Origin: Sphingobacterium sp. UBA5670
Lineage (GTDB): Bacteria > Bacteroidota > Bacteroidia > Sphingobacteriales > Sphingobacteriaceae
Assembly (NCBI RefSeq): GCF_002420705.1
Contig: NZ_DIIM01000018.1
Location: 159,982-223,981 of the forward strand
Direction: 5' to 3'
Length of the DNA stretch: 64,000 bases
Under the pieces are notes generated by a model that worked only from the letters and a program-made list of their open reading frames with translations, did not search any database and was not told the DNA's origin. Of the stretch, positions 16,166 through 24,958 are shown one piece after another. Position 1 is the first letter of the stretch. Each line of letters begins with the position of its first letter. Position numbers and translations under genes: made by a program.

Positions 16166-17261
16166 TAACTTGCCCTCCTTCAATATCAAATATACGAACA
16201 GGCCGACTAATTTCGTCAAAGATTCGCTGAATTCTTGTTGAATCCGTATCCGTCAGAAAAATCTGCCCAAAATCATCTTCGGAAACCATCTGCATCAATT
16301 TATGTGTTCGGCGATCATCAAGTTTATCAAAGATATCATCCAGCAGAAGCAAAGGTTTAAAACCTTTCTTCTGCTGTAAATAGGAATACTGAGCAAGTTT
16401 TAATGCAATTAGAAAAGATTTCTGTTGACCTTGGGAACCAAATTTTTTTAAAGGCATGCCCCCATGGATGGTAAAGATCAGATCATCCTTATGTATACCC
16501 TGCGTTGTTCGTTCCAATATACGATCACGCTCCAAATTCTTTTCTAAAATATGGAGGAAAGAATCTAACATTAAAGGGGATTCATATTGCAAGTGAACAG
16601 TCTCGGCATCGTCGGTGAGAAACTGATAATGCCGTTCAAATTCAGGTTGAAATTCTTCCATAAAAGACCTTCTTTTCTGGAAAATAATATTTCCTACTTC
16701 TTCAAGCTGAAAATTAAGAATTTCAATCAGCCCAAGATCTAATACACTTGTTTGACGCGCTTGTTTAAGAAGACTATTACGTTGGGCTAAAAACTTATTG
16801 TAAATAATAAGGGTATCCAGATATTTATTATCTGTTTGGGAAATCACATTGTCCACAAACTTTCTCCGCTCTTCACTACCATCTGTTACGATGATACTAT
16901 CATTTGGCGATATCATAACCAAGGGGAATAGTCCAATATGATCAGCCAGCCGAGGATAATCCTTTTTATTTTTTTTAAACTGTTTCTTTTGATTCTTTTT
17001 TAAGCTACAAGATATAAAATCACTGGATGATTCCTTATCAAATTCTCCCTGTACCATAAACCAGTCATTGCCTGATTTAATATGCTGTGAATCGATCGGA
17101 TTAAAGTAACTTTTACAGAGCGATAAATAGTGGATTGCATCCAAAAGATTGGTTTTACCAACACCATTATTCCCTGTAAAAGCATTTACCTCGGGGAGAA
17201 ATTCCAAAGATGATTCCGAGTAATTCTTGAAATTTAGAACAGAAAGTTGCTTGAGCCACAT
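16158..17261 (-). CDS. recF: DNA replication and repair protein RecF
   Basis: SMC-like ATPase that, with RecO and RecR, loads RecA at gaps. 367 residues, full length. Walker A GNNGVGKT at 30-37, ABC-type signature FGSQGQQKSFLIALKL near 280, Walker B LLLLDDIFDKLD near 310, and the D-loop/His region DSTRIQ. The N-terminus KQLSVLNFKNY is typical. The gene overlaps the downstream dciA-like gene by 8 nt and starts 33 nt after the DUF4834 stop. The gap contains a -7 element 4 nt from the ATG, so recF may have its own leaderless promoter in addition to read-through from upstream. Confidence 0.95.
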   Translation of the reverse strand: MWLKQLSVLNFKNYSESSLEFLPEVNAFTGNNGVGKTNLLDAIHYLSLCKSYFNPIDSQHIKSGNDWFMVQGEFDKESSSDFISCSLKKNQKKQFKKNKKDYPRLADHIGLFPLVMISPNDSIIVTDGSEERRKFVDNVISQTDNKYLDTLIIYNKFLAQRNSLLKQARQTSVLDLGLIEILNFQLEEVGNIIFQKRRSFMEEFQPEFERHYQFLTDDAETVHLQYESPLMLDSFLHILEKNLERDRILERTTQGIHKDDLIFTIHGGMPLKKFGSQGQQKSFLIALKLAQYSYLQQKKGFKPLLLLDDIFDKLDDRRTHKLMQMVSEDDFGQIFLTDTDSTRIQRIFDEISRPVRIFDIEGGQVNV

Positions 17262-17265
17262 AGCA

Positions 17266-17273
17266 CAAAGATA
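17266..17273 (-). promoter_or_regulatory. -7 element abutting the recF start
   Basis: Minus-strand TATCTTTG (exact TAnnTTTG), followed by TGCT and ATG; no leader and no room for a ribosome binding site. Confidence 0.6.
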
Positions 17274-17294
17274 CGCTATTTGGGTCGCTAAAAA

Positions 17295-17615
17295 TTATTT
17301 TATTTCCTCAAAATCGACAAACTCACCAGCAGTTTCTGTTCCTTTACGTTCAGGAGTTTCTTTTGGTGGAATGTAATCGACATGGATTTTACCCTCGGGC
17401 TGTGATCTTGTGCTTTCTTGCTTATTTTGTCCATTAAATTCATAATAGAAAGTACCGCCCTGTCCCTGGCCATTGTATGCTCCACCTTGCTGTTGCGCCT
17501 TTTTCATCAACTTTTCAGCTGCTTTACGCATTGCAAATGGTAAAAATAATCGAAATAAGAATCTTACTACAAAGTAAACAGCGAATGTAATAAGTATAAA
17601 TTTTAAAAATGCCAT
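17295..17615 (-). CDS. DUF4834-family single-pass membrane protein
   Basis: A 106-residue protein with one N-terminal membrane segment (about 4-28, FLKFILITFAVYFVVRFLF) and a hydrophilic tail. The tail is Gln/Gly-rich (KKAQQQGG, GQGQGG) and ends in KIHVDYIPP and EFVDFEEIK, conserved marks of the Bacteroidota DUF4834 family. Function is unknown. The gene usually sits next to recF in this phylum, as here (33 nt upstream of it), suggesting co-transcription but not a proven role in repair. Confidence 0.8.
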   Translation of the reverse strand: MAFLKFILITFAVYFVVRFLFRLFLPFAMRKAAEKLMKKAQQQGGAYNGQGQGGTFYYEFNGQNKQESTRSQPEGKIHVDYIPPKETPERKGTETAGEFVDFEEIK

Positions 17616-17704
17616 AGTTAATTCGTTGCTATTTTCTCAAATTTAACCAATAACTCGATAAACTGTTGTCTTTAAATTGTCAGATAAGAAATTATTAACA
17701 AATT

Positions 17705-18199
17705 TTAAGACTTCCCTAATTTTCCTTTCGTTTCCATAATAACACGATATAACTCTTCCTGCCGCTGCGTCCCCAATACATAGGTAAGGCCATCTTTATC
17801 TGTTAAAAAAACAGCATTTTTGCCACCAGCAAAGAATTTAATCTTTCCTTTTGTATGTAAATTGTAAACTGGATTATTGAAAAAGAATGTACTATATGGT
17901 GCTTTTTCTATTTTTGTAATGGACGCAAGATCAATTTTCACAACACGGGTAGACCAAAGTCCGCTAATTAGAATATGGTCTTGAAATACCTCTATGCGGA
18001 ACAATACCATATACATCATAACGATAGAGGTAATAATTATACCTACCCCTACAATAAAGAACAATTGACTCGAGATCAAATGATCTAAATTGAGATAAAA
18101 TGCAGTAAAACAAAAAAGCACGAGTACCAAACGCACACTGATCCAAACACGGTCACGTCCTAAATATTGATTTTCCGAATAGAGTACACCTTCTTTCAT
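17705..18199 (-). CDS. Two-TM membrane protein with PH-like domain
   Basis: A 164-residue protein. Two adjacent hydrophobic segments (about 22-42 and 47-69) precede a soluble C-terminal half rich in beta strands: VFQDHILISGLWSTRVVKID, ITKIEKA, FFAGGKNAVFL and YVLGTQRQEEL. This layout (hairpin of two TM helices, then a strand-rich domain ending in a helix) is that of bacterial PH-like (bPH) membrane proteins. No specific function can be assigned. It is 89 nt upstream of the DUF4834 gene on the same strand and may share its transcript. Confidence 0.65.
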   Translation of the reverse strand: MKEGVLYSENQYLGRDRVWISVRLVLVLFCFTAFYLNLDHLISSQLFFIVGVGIIITSIVMMYMVLFRIEVFQDHILISGLWSTRVVKIDLASITKIEKAPYSTFFFNNPVYNLHTKGKIKFFAGGKNAVFLTDKDGLTYVLGTQRQEELYRVIMETKGKLGKS

Positions 18200-18392
18200 T
18201 GACTTGAGATTTAGATTTTACTTTGGAGATCTTAGACACATTACGTGCTTACAGTTCAGCTTCCAAATAACATCATTTTGTTTCTATAGAATTTGCGTCA
18301 CAACCGCATTATCGAACAAGTTAGTTTAAACACATTGTCCGATTATCCATTATATGTTTTTTCGTCATAGACATAATCAGCATTTTTTCATA

Positions 18393-19724
18393 CTAATCAG
18401 TTCTGCAAACTAAAGTAAGGACTTTTTTTGTATTGGAGGTAATTTTATAACGATTGTCCATGCGATAATTGGCGATCCATAGGATATCCCCATTTCCATT
18501 TACCACCAGCGGAATATTTTCTTTTTCAAAAAGACTGATCTTTTTATTGATAAAGAAATCACTCAGCTTCTTCCGTCCTTCCATACCTAAAGGATAAAAA
18601 CTATCTCCGACTTTCCAGGACCGAATTGTCAGTGGGAATACCAATAAATCATAATCCAGTTTAGCAAGATCAGGCGTTCGGACAATAGCTATATCCGTGG
18701 AAACCTCGGCGTGAAAACAATACCGCTTCCACTCAACGGTCGAAGTTTCGGAAGTTATCAAAGCCTCATCGGGTGAAATAAATTCTTTCTCCCGAATAAA
18801 AAGTTCACTTCGATCCAACAGCATATGGTAACAATCGGATTGAAAAACACGGCCCGATTCTTTCACCCAAGCTTGTTGGAGATCGCTCAGTACAGCTTTC
18901 GAAAAATTAAAGGCCGAAAATAATTCATAAAGTAATGGTAAATTATCCAGATAAGGCTCGAGGTCTTCTTTCCGAACTCCCCACCCCTCATCTGTAGGAT
19001 AGAAAAGCTTTTTCCGAATAGGTTCAACAAATTGCTGTAATAGTTGATAGGACTCTTTAAAGTGATTGATATTCTGTTCGAATATCATTTCAAAGTCGGG
19101 TTGAAGTTTTTTGAAATGTGGAATAATATCAATTCTAATTTTATTACGTGCATATTTTGTTGAAAAATTAGATTGGTCATCTCGATAAGCAATACCATAC
19201 ATGTGAACAAAATGTTCGATTTCACTGGCTTTCAAAAAAAGAAGCGGCCGGATAATACGTTCCCGAATCGGAAAAATACCCTGAAGACCCTGAAGACCGG
19301 TTCCACGTGAAAGGTTAAGAAGTACTGTTTCGATGTGGTCATTCAGATGCTGAGCCACAGCGATTCGATCAAACTGCAGTTCGTGTCTAAGTTTTTCAAA
19401 CCAGGCGTAACGTAATTCCCGAGCGGCCATTTGAATTGAAATCTGTTGATCCTTTGCGTAAGCTTTTGTATCAAAGTGCTTCACAAATATTGGAATACCG
19501 TTTTCCGCTGCAAATTTTCTCACCAGCGCTTCGTCTTGCTCCGAATCTTCCCCTCTTAATTGAAAATTACAGTGGGCAATAGCAATGTGGTATCCCGCTT
19601 TTGCAAACAAATGTGCCATTAACATGGAGTCCTTTCCCCCACTTACTGTAAGCAATATTTTATCATGAGGCATCAACAAATGCTCCTTTTCAATATAGCC
19701 CATTAGTCTTTCCAGCACATTCAT
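18393..19724 (-). CDS. tilS: tRNA(Ile)-lysidine synthase TilS
   Basis: Modifies C34 of the CAU-anticodon tRNA-Ile to lysidine so that it reads AUA and is charged with Ile. 443 residues. The PP-loop ATP pyrophosphatase motif SGGKDS is at 28-33. The N-terminal catalytic domain runs to about 220 and includes HCNFQLRGEDSEQDE and the AQHLNDHIETVLLNLSRGTG signature. The TilS C-terminal domain is at about 370-443 (WKVGDSFYPLGMEGRKKLSDF, a strong family mark). The ATG is preceded by TAACTTTG with a 4-nt gap, predicting a leaderless transcript. It is essential in most bacteria. Confidence 0.95.
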   Translation of the reverse strand: MNVLERLMGYIEKEHLLMPHDKILLTVSGGKDSMLMAHLFAKAGYHIAIAHCNFQLRGEDSEQDEALVRKFAAENGIPIFVKHFDTKAYAKDQQISIQMAARELRYAWFEKLRHELQFDRIAVAQHLNDHIETVLLNLSRGTGLQGLQGIFPIRERIIRPLLFLKASEIEHFVHMYGIAYRDDQSNFSTKYARNKIRIDIIPHFKKLQPDFEMIFEQNINHFKESYQLLQQFVEPIRKKLFYPTDEGWGVRKEDLEPYLDNLPLLYELFSAFNFSKAVLSDLQQAWVKESGRVFQSDCYHMLLDRSELFIREKEFISPDEALITSETSTVEWKRYCFHAEVSTDIAIVRTPDLAKLDYDLLVFPLTIRSWKVGDSFYPLGMEGRKKLSDFFINKKISLFEKENIPLVVNGNGDILWIANYRMDNRYKITSNTKKVLTLVCRTD

Positions 19725-19728
19725 ATAA

Positions 19729-19736
19729 CAAAGTTA
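19729..19736 (-). promoter_or_regulatory. -7 element abutting the tilS start
   Basis: Minus-strand TAACTTTG (TAnnTTTG), then TTAT, then ATG. Confidence 0.6.
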
Positions 19737-19810
19737 CGGTATATTTTGACCGAATGATAAATTCAAGTCTTAAAATTTGTGAAATCCAGTAAAGTAGCAA
19801 TTAAAATCCA

Positions 19811-19818
19811 TATTTTTG
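19811..19818 (+). promoter_or_regulatory. -7 element abutting the OstA-like gene start
   Basis: TATTTTTG is followed by 5 nt and a GTG at 19824. Its position supports that GTG as the start over the earlier in-frame GTG at 19779, which lies upstream of the promoter. Confidence 0.5.
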
Positions 19819-19823
19819 CCCTT

Positions 19824-22346
19824 GTGAAACAATACATTTATACACTTATTGTATTTATTTTAACTGGCTTGTCGGTCCAAGCCCAGAAGAAGGATGAATT
19901 AAAGCTTCTGTCATCATCCCATATTATTACTGGAAAAGATGGCAATATGTCGTTTTATCGGCCGGTGTATGAACACGTTGGTTCAACACTGTCCTCAGAC
20001 AGTGGCTATCTACATAAAGATAACATTGGTCGACAATTTTTTGAAGCCTTTGGAAATGTGATCATCACTCAGCCTGATGGTACCCAAATATTTTCCAATA
20101 AATTACACTATGAAGCGGCCATGCAGCTTGCAACACTTACAGGCGCTGTTCGTATGGTCAGCACCAGCGGGTCTATATTGACAACCGATCACCTCGTCTA
20201 TAATATGCGCAGCAAGATAGGTAATTACTACAGCGGTGGTCGTATTCTATCAGGAAGTGACACAATTACCAGCCAGCGAGCTACTTATTTCGAAAATACA
20301 GGCGAATCCTATTTCAATCAAAAAGTTGTCGTTAGATCGACCAATGTGAAAGTCTACACCGACTCCATGAAATACAATGGGAATACACGTATTACCGAAT
20401 TCTATGGCCCCACGAATATCAAAGGGAATAAGGGTGAAAATTTATATACTGAAAAAGGCCGATACCATATGGCAACAGGCCAAGCCTATTTTTCTAAAAA
20501 TAATCTCTACACGGAGGGAACAAAGTTTCTCAAGGGCGATAGCCTATTCTACGACAGGCAAGTGGGAATCGGTAAAGCCGTAAAAAATGTGGTCTTTGTG
20601 GACACCTTAGACAAATTTTATGCTTATGGCGGATTTGGCTTATACAATGGGAGAAACGAATCCATTACAATGACAGATAAACCGCTGATCATTTCGGTTG
20701 TCAAAAAAGATTCAACACAGAAAGATTCCCCATCTTCTTTGTCTCCAGTTCCACAAAAGTCGGAGAAAGAGCTCAAAAAAGAAGCTAAAGAATTAAAGAA
20801 GATTGAGAAAGAGGAACAGAAAGACAACCTCAAATCAGACAAAACTGCATCAGAAGGAATTCTCGAAGAAAAGGATCATCTGGGTAAAAACACCAAAAGC
20901 AACAAAAAAGAACAACTCAAGGGTGACGCACAAGTAGATTCTGTTTTTATGACCGCCGATACGCTGTTCTCACAAATGATATTCCGCAGAGACTATATTC
21001 CCAAAGATTTCAAATTAAATCGTGAAGGTGGCGCAATCGAGGATGATAACGAGATCGATTATGGTGACCAGGATTCGACATCAACACCGATTGATTCTAC
21101 GGGTACATTAAAAACTGTTGCAGATAGTCTTCAAAAAGACCTCGATAGTTTGCATAAAAACGACACAAAAAAACCATCACTGGAAAAAAACACAAAAAAA
21201 GCACCAGATACCCTTACGAATAGAAAGCCGGTTGCTCCGAAGAAAGTACCGGTCATAGTCGGTGATCAAAATAAGATAGAAATTGAGAAAAACCTGAAGG
21301 CTGACAGTGTATTGCGCAAAAAAGCGGTCATCCCGCAAGGCGGTGAATCAGAAAAACTGATGGGGGCTGCATTAAAAAATGCCCAAGCGGAAAAACGCGA
21401 TTCTCTTTCCCAAGATACGGCCAAAACAAGAATTATAAAGGCCTACTATAATGCTCGGTTATTTAAATCTGATTTACAAGCTGTAGCCGATTCCATGTAT
21501 TACGGGATGCAAGATTCCATGTTCAGACTAATGGGAAAACCAATGATGTGGGCCGAAAACTCACAGATTTCGGGAGACACCATATTTTTGCAAGTAAAGA
21601 ACCAAAAGCTGGACAATTCACTGCTTGTGGGCAATGCCTTTATGGTAAACGCGACAAGTGACTCTTTAAAATTTAATCAGATTAAGGGACGAAAAATTAC
21701 AAGCTTTTTCACCAATAATCGCATGGAACGCCTTTTTGTAGATGGTAATGCGGAAAACATATTTTACAATATTGATGAGAAGACCAATGTAACCACAGAG
21801 CTTGTCCATGATCGCAGCAGTCGTTTCAAGATCTTGATGGAAGACAATAAGCTGAAAGAATATGTGTCCATCCGGAAAGTAGACGGCAAGGTCTATCCTA
21901 TTGCTGAAGTCACTGCCGATAAAGAATTCCTTCCGAATTTCACTTGGCGACCTGAAGACCGGCCTAAGTCAAAAGACGATTTATTAAATCGAAAAAGAGA
22001 TCTTTCGAAAGCTTCATTTACGGTTCCTACTGCACCGGAAGGTGAGGAATCAGGAACAATGAAAGCCATTAACAAAGGTGATAAAACCACAGGGCCTAAA
22101 AAGGGTGCTGCAAAGGAAGCGAATACTATTGGAAGTACCGATAAGGTTAAAGATACCGAAGGTGACAAAGCAAGCGCTACAACAAAAACTGCTAAGCCAT
22201 CGGAAACAACAGATAAAGCTAACAGTACAAAAACTAATGTAAAGACTGCAGCCGACAAAGCAACTGCAAAGTCCGACTCAACAACTAATAAATCGGCGAT
22301 AACACCGGCGCAAGATAGTACTCAGACAAAGGTAAAAGCTAAATAA
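19824..22346 (+). CDS. OstA/LptA-like envelope protein with low-complexity linker and tail
   Basis: Exported protein of about 840 residues, related to OstA/LptA domains that carry lipopolysaccharide across the periplasm. A signal peptide follows the GTG at 19824 (MKQYIYTLIVFILTGLSVQA). The N-terminal half has repeated OstA-type strands and turns, such as FGNVIITQPDGTQIFSNKL and LTGAVRMVS, up to about residue 285. A Lys/Glu-rich linker follows (about 290-370), then Asp/Lys/Pro stretches. A second OstA-like region (about 550-730) contains DSLKFNQIKGRKITSFF. The tail is Ala/Lys/Thr-rich (TKTAKPSETTDKAN). The two OstA segments separated by a charged linker are typical of Bacteroidota homologues, which are longer than proteobacterial LptA. 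The longer GTG start at 19779 would bury the signal peptide and is not favoured. Confidence 0.8.
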   Translation: MKQYIYTLIVFILTGLSVQAQKKDELKLLSSSHIITGKDGNMSFYRPVYEHVGSTLSSDSGYLHKDNIGRQFFEAFGNVIITQPDGTQIFSNKLHYEAAMQLATLTGAVRMVSTSGSILTTDHLVYNMRSKIGNYYSGGRILSGSDTITSQRATYFENTGESYFNQKVVVRSTNVKVYTDSMKYNGNTRITEFYGPTNIKGNKGENLYTEKGRYHMATGQAYFSKNNLYTEGTKFLKGDSLFYDRQVGIGKAVKNVVFVDTLDKFYAYGGFGLYNGRNESITMTDKPLIISVVKKDSTQKDSPSSLSPVPQKSEKELKKEAKELKKIEKEEQKDNLKSDKTASEGILEEKDHLGKNTKSNKKEQLKGDAQVDSVFMTADTLFSQMIFRRDYIPKDFKLNREGGAIEDDNEIDYGDQDSTSTPIDSTGTLKTVADSLQKDLDSLHKNDTKKPSLEKNTKKAPDTLTNRKPVAPKKVPVIVGDQNKIEIEKNLKADSVLRKKAVIPQGGESEKLMGAALKNAQAEKRDSLSQDTAKTRIIKAYYNARLFKSDLQAVADSMYYGMQDSMFRLMGKPMMWAENSQISGDTIFLQVKNQKLDNSLLVGNAFMVNATSDSLKFNQIKGRKITSFFTNNRMERLFVDGNAENIFYNIDEKTNVTTELVHDRSSRFKILMEDNKLKEYVSIRKVDGKVYPIAEVTADKEFLPNFTWRPEDRPKSKDDLLNRKRDLSKASFTVPTAPEGEESGTMKAINKGDKTTGPKKGAAKEANTIGSTDKVKDTEGDKASATTKTAKPSETTDKANSTKTNVKTAADKATAKSDSTTNKSAITPAQDSTQTKVKAK

Positions 22347-22366
22347 CCGCCACTACCAGGTCGCAC

Positions 22367-22407
22367 AAAAAAGCAGCGCAAAACAAATTGTTTTGCGCTG
22401 CTTTTTT
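22367..22407 (+). terminator. Terminator after the OstA-like gene
   Basis: A 12-bp stem (gcagcgcaaaac/gttttgcgctgc), 5-nt loop, flanked by A6 and T6, 20 nt after the stop. Confidence 0.88.
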
Positions 22408-22504
22408 GATTCAAGACTATCTGCTGCTCCTCTCAGATGCGCTCGTTCATTAAATTAAATCAATAGAAATTTCTATTTATAATTCAAATGATCTAGTAAC
22501 TGAC

Positions 22505-23080
22505 TTACTTCGTTTTTAAATATGCAGCAAGTTTGCCAACAGCAATCGCACGATGGCTTATGCTGTTTTTTTCCTCTGCTGTCATTTCCGCAAAAGTTTT
22601 ATCATAGCCATTTGGGATAAAGATGGGGTCATAACCAAACCCATCAACACCTCTACGTTGATCTATAATTTTGCCTTCAATACTTCCCTCAAAGAAGTGC
22701 TGCTGCTCATTCAGATACAAGGAAATAACTGTTTTGAATCTCGCCGTGCGGTTGAGGGTATCACCTAATTTCTGCAGGACAAGATCAATGTTCTTTTCCA
22801 TATCCCTTGATCCGGAATAACGTGCCGAATAAACGCCCGGTTCGCCATTTAATGCGTCTATCTCCAATCCAGAATCATCACCAAAGCAGTAAAGGCCATA
22901 TTTATTAACCAAATAATCTGTTTTCTGTTGTGCATTCTCTTCAAATGTTACGCCTGTTTCTGGAATATCATCCTGACAGTCAATATCGTTCAGACTCTTA
23001 ATAACAAAAGCGTTCCCCACGATCGCTTGGACCTCTTCCAGTTTATGGGCATTATTGGTTGCAAACACAAGTTCTAGCAT
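22505..23080 (-). CDS. rdgB: XTP/dITP diphosphatase (RdgB/HAM1 family)
   Basis: House-cleaning pyrophosphatase that removes dITP, dXTP and XTP from the nucleotide pool. 191 residues, normal length. Family motifs: FATNNAHKLEEV at the N-terminus (substrate-binding T/S-x-N-x-x-K), EENAQQKTDYL near 47, FGDDSGLEIDAL with the catalytic Asp near 67, PGVYSARYSG, and the C-terminal GFGYDPIFIPNGYDKTFAEM and SHRA. All expected residues are present. The gene stands alone between a terminator and a divergent TonB-domain gene. Confidence 0.95.
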   Translation of the reverse strand: MLELVFATNNAHKLEEVQAIVGNAFVIKSLNDIDCQDDIPETGVTFEENAQQKTDYLVNKYGLYCFGDDSGLEIDALNGEPGVYSARYSGSRDMEKNIDLVLQKLGDTLNRTARFKTVISLYLNEQQHFFEGSIEGKIIDQRRGVDGFGYDPIFIPNGYDKTFAEMTAEEKNSISHRAIAVGKLAAYLKTK

Positions 23081-23170
23081 CTTCTATTTATTTTGATATC
23101 CCATCAAAAATATGCATTCTTATCCATATTAACATTCCTGTACCTACATTTTAGAAATTACTTACTTTTT

Positions 23171-23191
23171 CATAACTTAATACAAGTTATG
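23171..23191 (+). repeat. Inverted repeat covering the start codon of the TonB-domain gene
   Basis: CATAACTT (23171-23178) and AAGTTATG (23184-23191) form an 8-bp stem with a 5-nt loop. The last three bases of the right arm are the ATG start codon, so the hairpin would sequester it in mRNA. Confidence 0.5.
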
Positions 23192-24172
23192 AAAAGTGTA
23201 TTCCAATTACTTCTCACATTAATCTTATTAGGTCTGAATAATGTGAAAGCTCAATATTATCTGGATAAATCAGGAGATCTGACCACAGATATGAAAAAAG
23301 CCTATTACTCCAGAAAAGTTACCCCTGAATTTAAAGATGGAAGAAGGCAATATGTTTTCTTAGAAAAATTTGCAAACAATGATCAGGTTAAAACAAAAGG
23401 CGTATCATTGACCGATAAAGCGCCATATGCCTTTGTAGGAAAAAAGGAAACCTACTACCCAAATGGAAAACTAAAAAGCACAGAAACTTTTTCAGATAGA
23501 GCACTATTGATTGACACGGCTTATTACTACTATCCCTCAGGAACACTCTATTTAAAAACCCATAATAATGGGCGCGAAGAACAGTTTTCCAAATACAACA
23601 CGTCTACAACGCGGTACATTCTCTATTATGACTCTTTGGGAATAAAAAGATTAGAACATGGAAATGGATTTCTTCGCCTAACTAATCTTGACAATGAAGA
23701 CTATGAAGAAGGGGCCTTGGTTTCCAATAAACGTGAAGGAGAATGGATTGGAAAATCAAGTGATTCTCCCAAAAAGTCGTATACGTTTAAAGAATATTAT
23801 GAAAAAGGTCACTTGATACGAGGCGAGAAAACAAAGAACAATGGTAAAATTATCTTTTACGACTCTACCAACTATCAAACCAACCCAATCTATTCAGAGG
23901 GAATGGACAGCTTTATGCGCTTCATCGCCGAGAATTATAAATATCCGATTGATGCAATGAAAAATGGTGTGAATGGAATCGTCCACATCAGTTTTATCGT
24001 AGAGAAAGATGGTAGCCTATCCAATATTAAGATCCAAAAAGATCTAGGATACGGAACAGGTGCCGCAGGAGTTGAGGTGATCAAAAAGTCAAAAAAATGG
24101 ATTCCGGGAACACTTCGCGGAGAACCGGTACGTATTGCTTATACTTTACCGATTCGACTAAATCTGAGATAA
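23189..24172 (+). CDS. Exported protein with MORN-like repeats and TonB C-terminal domain
   Basis: A 327-residue envelope protein. The signal peptide begins MKSVFQLLLTLILLGLNNVKAQ, which sets the start at 23189; the longer frame from 23093 adds an atypical leader. The middle holds MORN-type repeats (ETYYPNGKLKSTETF near 90, YYYPSGTLYLKT near 115), which are common in secreted Bacteroidota proteins. The C-terminus (about 245-327) is a TonB C-terminal-type domain: RFIAENYKYPIDAMKNGV, GIVHISFIVEKDGSLSNI and the WIPGTLRGEPVRIAYTLPI strand. There is no ExbB/ExbD neighbour and no membrane anchor, so it is not a classical energy transducer. The exact role is unknown. Confidence 0.8.
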   Translation: MKSVFQLLLTLILLGLNNVKAQYYLDKSGDLTTDMKKAYYSRKVTPEFKDGRRQYVFLEKFANNDQVKTKGVSLTDKAPYAFVGKKETYYPNGKLKSTETFSDRALLIDTAYYYYPSGTLYLKTHNNGREEQFSKYNTSTTRYILYYDSLGIKRLEHGNGFLRLTNLDNEDYEEGALVSNKREGEWIGKSSDSPKKSYTFKEYYEKGHLIRGEKTKNNGKIIFYDSTNYQTNPIYSEGMDSFMRFIAENYKYPIDAMKNGVNGIVHISFIVEKDGSLSNIKIQKDLGYGTGAAGVEVIKKSKKWIPGTLRGEPVRIAYTLPIRLNLR

Positions 24173-24205
24173 CTTAGTAACAGCGTTCTATTATATTCTA
24201 TAAAA

Positions 24206-24868
24206 TTAAGAAACAATAAAGGTCTTAAATTCATTCCAGAACAGTTTCTTTTTATTTACATCAACAAACATCTCTTCAAAACTGAACGTATTAAAAACCG
24301 TGGCAATACGGCCTTTCATATAGGAATTATGTTCAATAAAAGGTAGTTTCAAAGAGGCCGGTTCCACTCCCAGCAAAATAATCTTAGTCGGCTGAAAAAA
24401 TTGCATGATACGCTTAAAATCATTTGGATTATGGCTATTCGCCAAATTAAGCACTGCAACGGTCTCTTTTGTCAATTTCAAGGCGCCAATTGTTTTCTCG
24501 AAAGCTTCAAGTGCCGCTGGTGAGAAGTAAGGATACTGCTCATATCGCAGAATAAAAAGTATTCCTTGCTCCTTGTTTCCCTGGTAGATAAACTCCCCAC
24601 CCAATACCTCAAGATGGTTAACAGCATGGCTTCCGCTGACTACCTGACTAGGGACAGCTTGTTGGGCTTCCCCTATCCCCACTGCTACATACGAAGTGTC
24701 CTTCGTTGTCAATGATGCTTGTACAATAGCTGCTTGCGCATGAACACTATTCTCCTCCTGTAAAGAATGTCCAGACAGATCGGCTTGAAAATCAAAACCA
24801 TTTCCAAAGATTGTTTCATCCATTAAGGTCTGAAGTGCAACGGGATTATCTGTTGTAAGATTGCTCAT
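24206..24868 (-). CDS. Unknown soluble protein
   Basis: I do not recognise this 220-residue protein. It has no signal peptide or membrane segment. The C-terminal half has an alternating strand/helix pattern (VAVLNLANSHNP, TKIILLGVEPASLKLPF, RIATVFNTFSFEEMF), which suggests an alpha/beta domain. The N-terminal third is polar and Gln/Ala-rich. It is 90 nt downstream of the deoxyhypusine-synthase-like gene on the same strand, but a terminator lies between them, so a common operon is doubtful. It probably belongs to a lineage-restricted Sphingobacteriaceae family. Confidence 0.55.
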   Translation of the reverse strand: MSNLTTDNPVALQTLMDETIFGNGFDFQADLSGHSLQEENSVHAQAAIVQASLTTKDTSYVAVGIGEAQQAVPSQVVSGSHAVNHLEVLGGEFIYQGNKEQGILFILRYEQYPYFSPAALEAFEKTIGALKLTKETVAVLNLANSHNPNDFKRIMQFFQPTKIILLGVEPASLKLPFIEHNSYMKGRIATVFNTFSFEEMFVDVNKKKLFWNEFKTFIVS

Positions 24869-24911
24869 TGGGAAAAAAATATTAGATAGTAAAGATAAAG
24901 AAGAAAAAGGG

Positions 24912-24942
24912 AAAAGAAAAAGGAGCGAAAAATCGCTCCTTT
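24912..24942 (-). terminator. Terminator after the deoxyhypusine-synthase-like gene
   Basis: On the minus strand a 10-bp stem (aaaggagcga/tcgctccttt) with an AAAA/TTTT tetraloop is followed by TTTTTCTTTT. It lies 17 nt after the stop codon at 24959. Confidence 0.7.
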
Positions 24943-24958
24943 CTATATGTCAAAAAGA

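Noticed and set aside
22130..22330. Alanine/lysine/threonine-rich repeats at the end of the OstA-like gene as a DNA repeat array
   Set aside because: The repetition is only in amino-acid composition; no exact tandem DNA unit was found.
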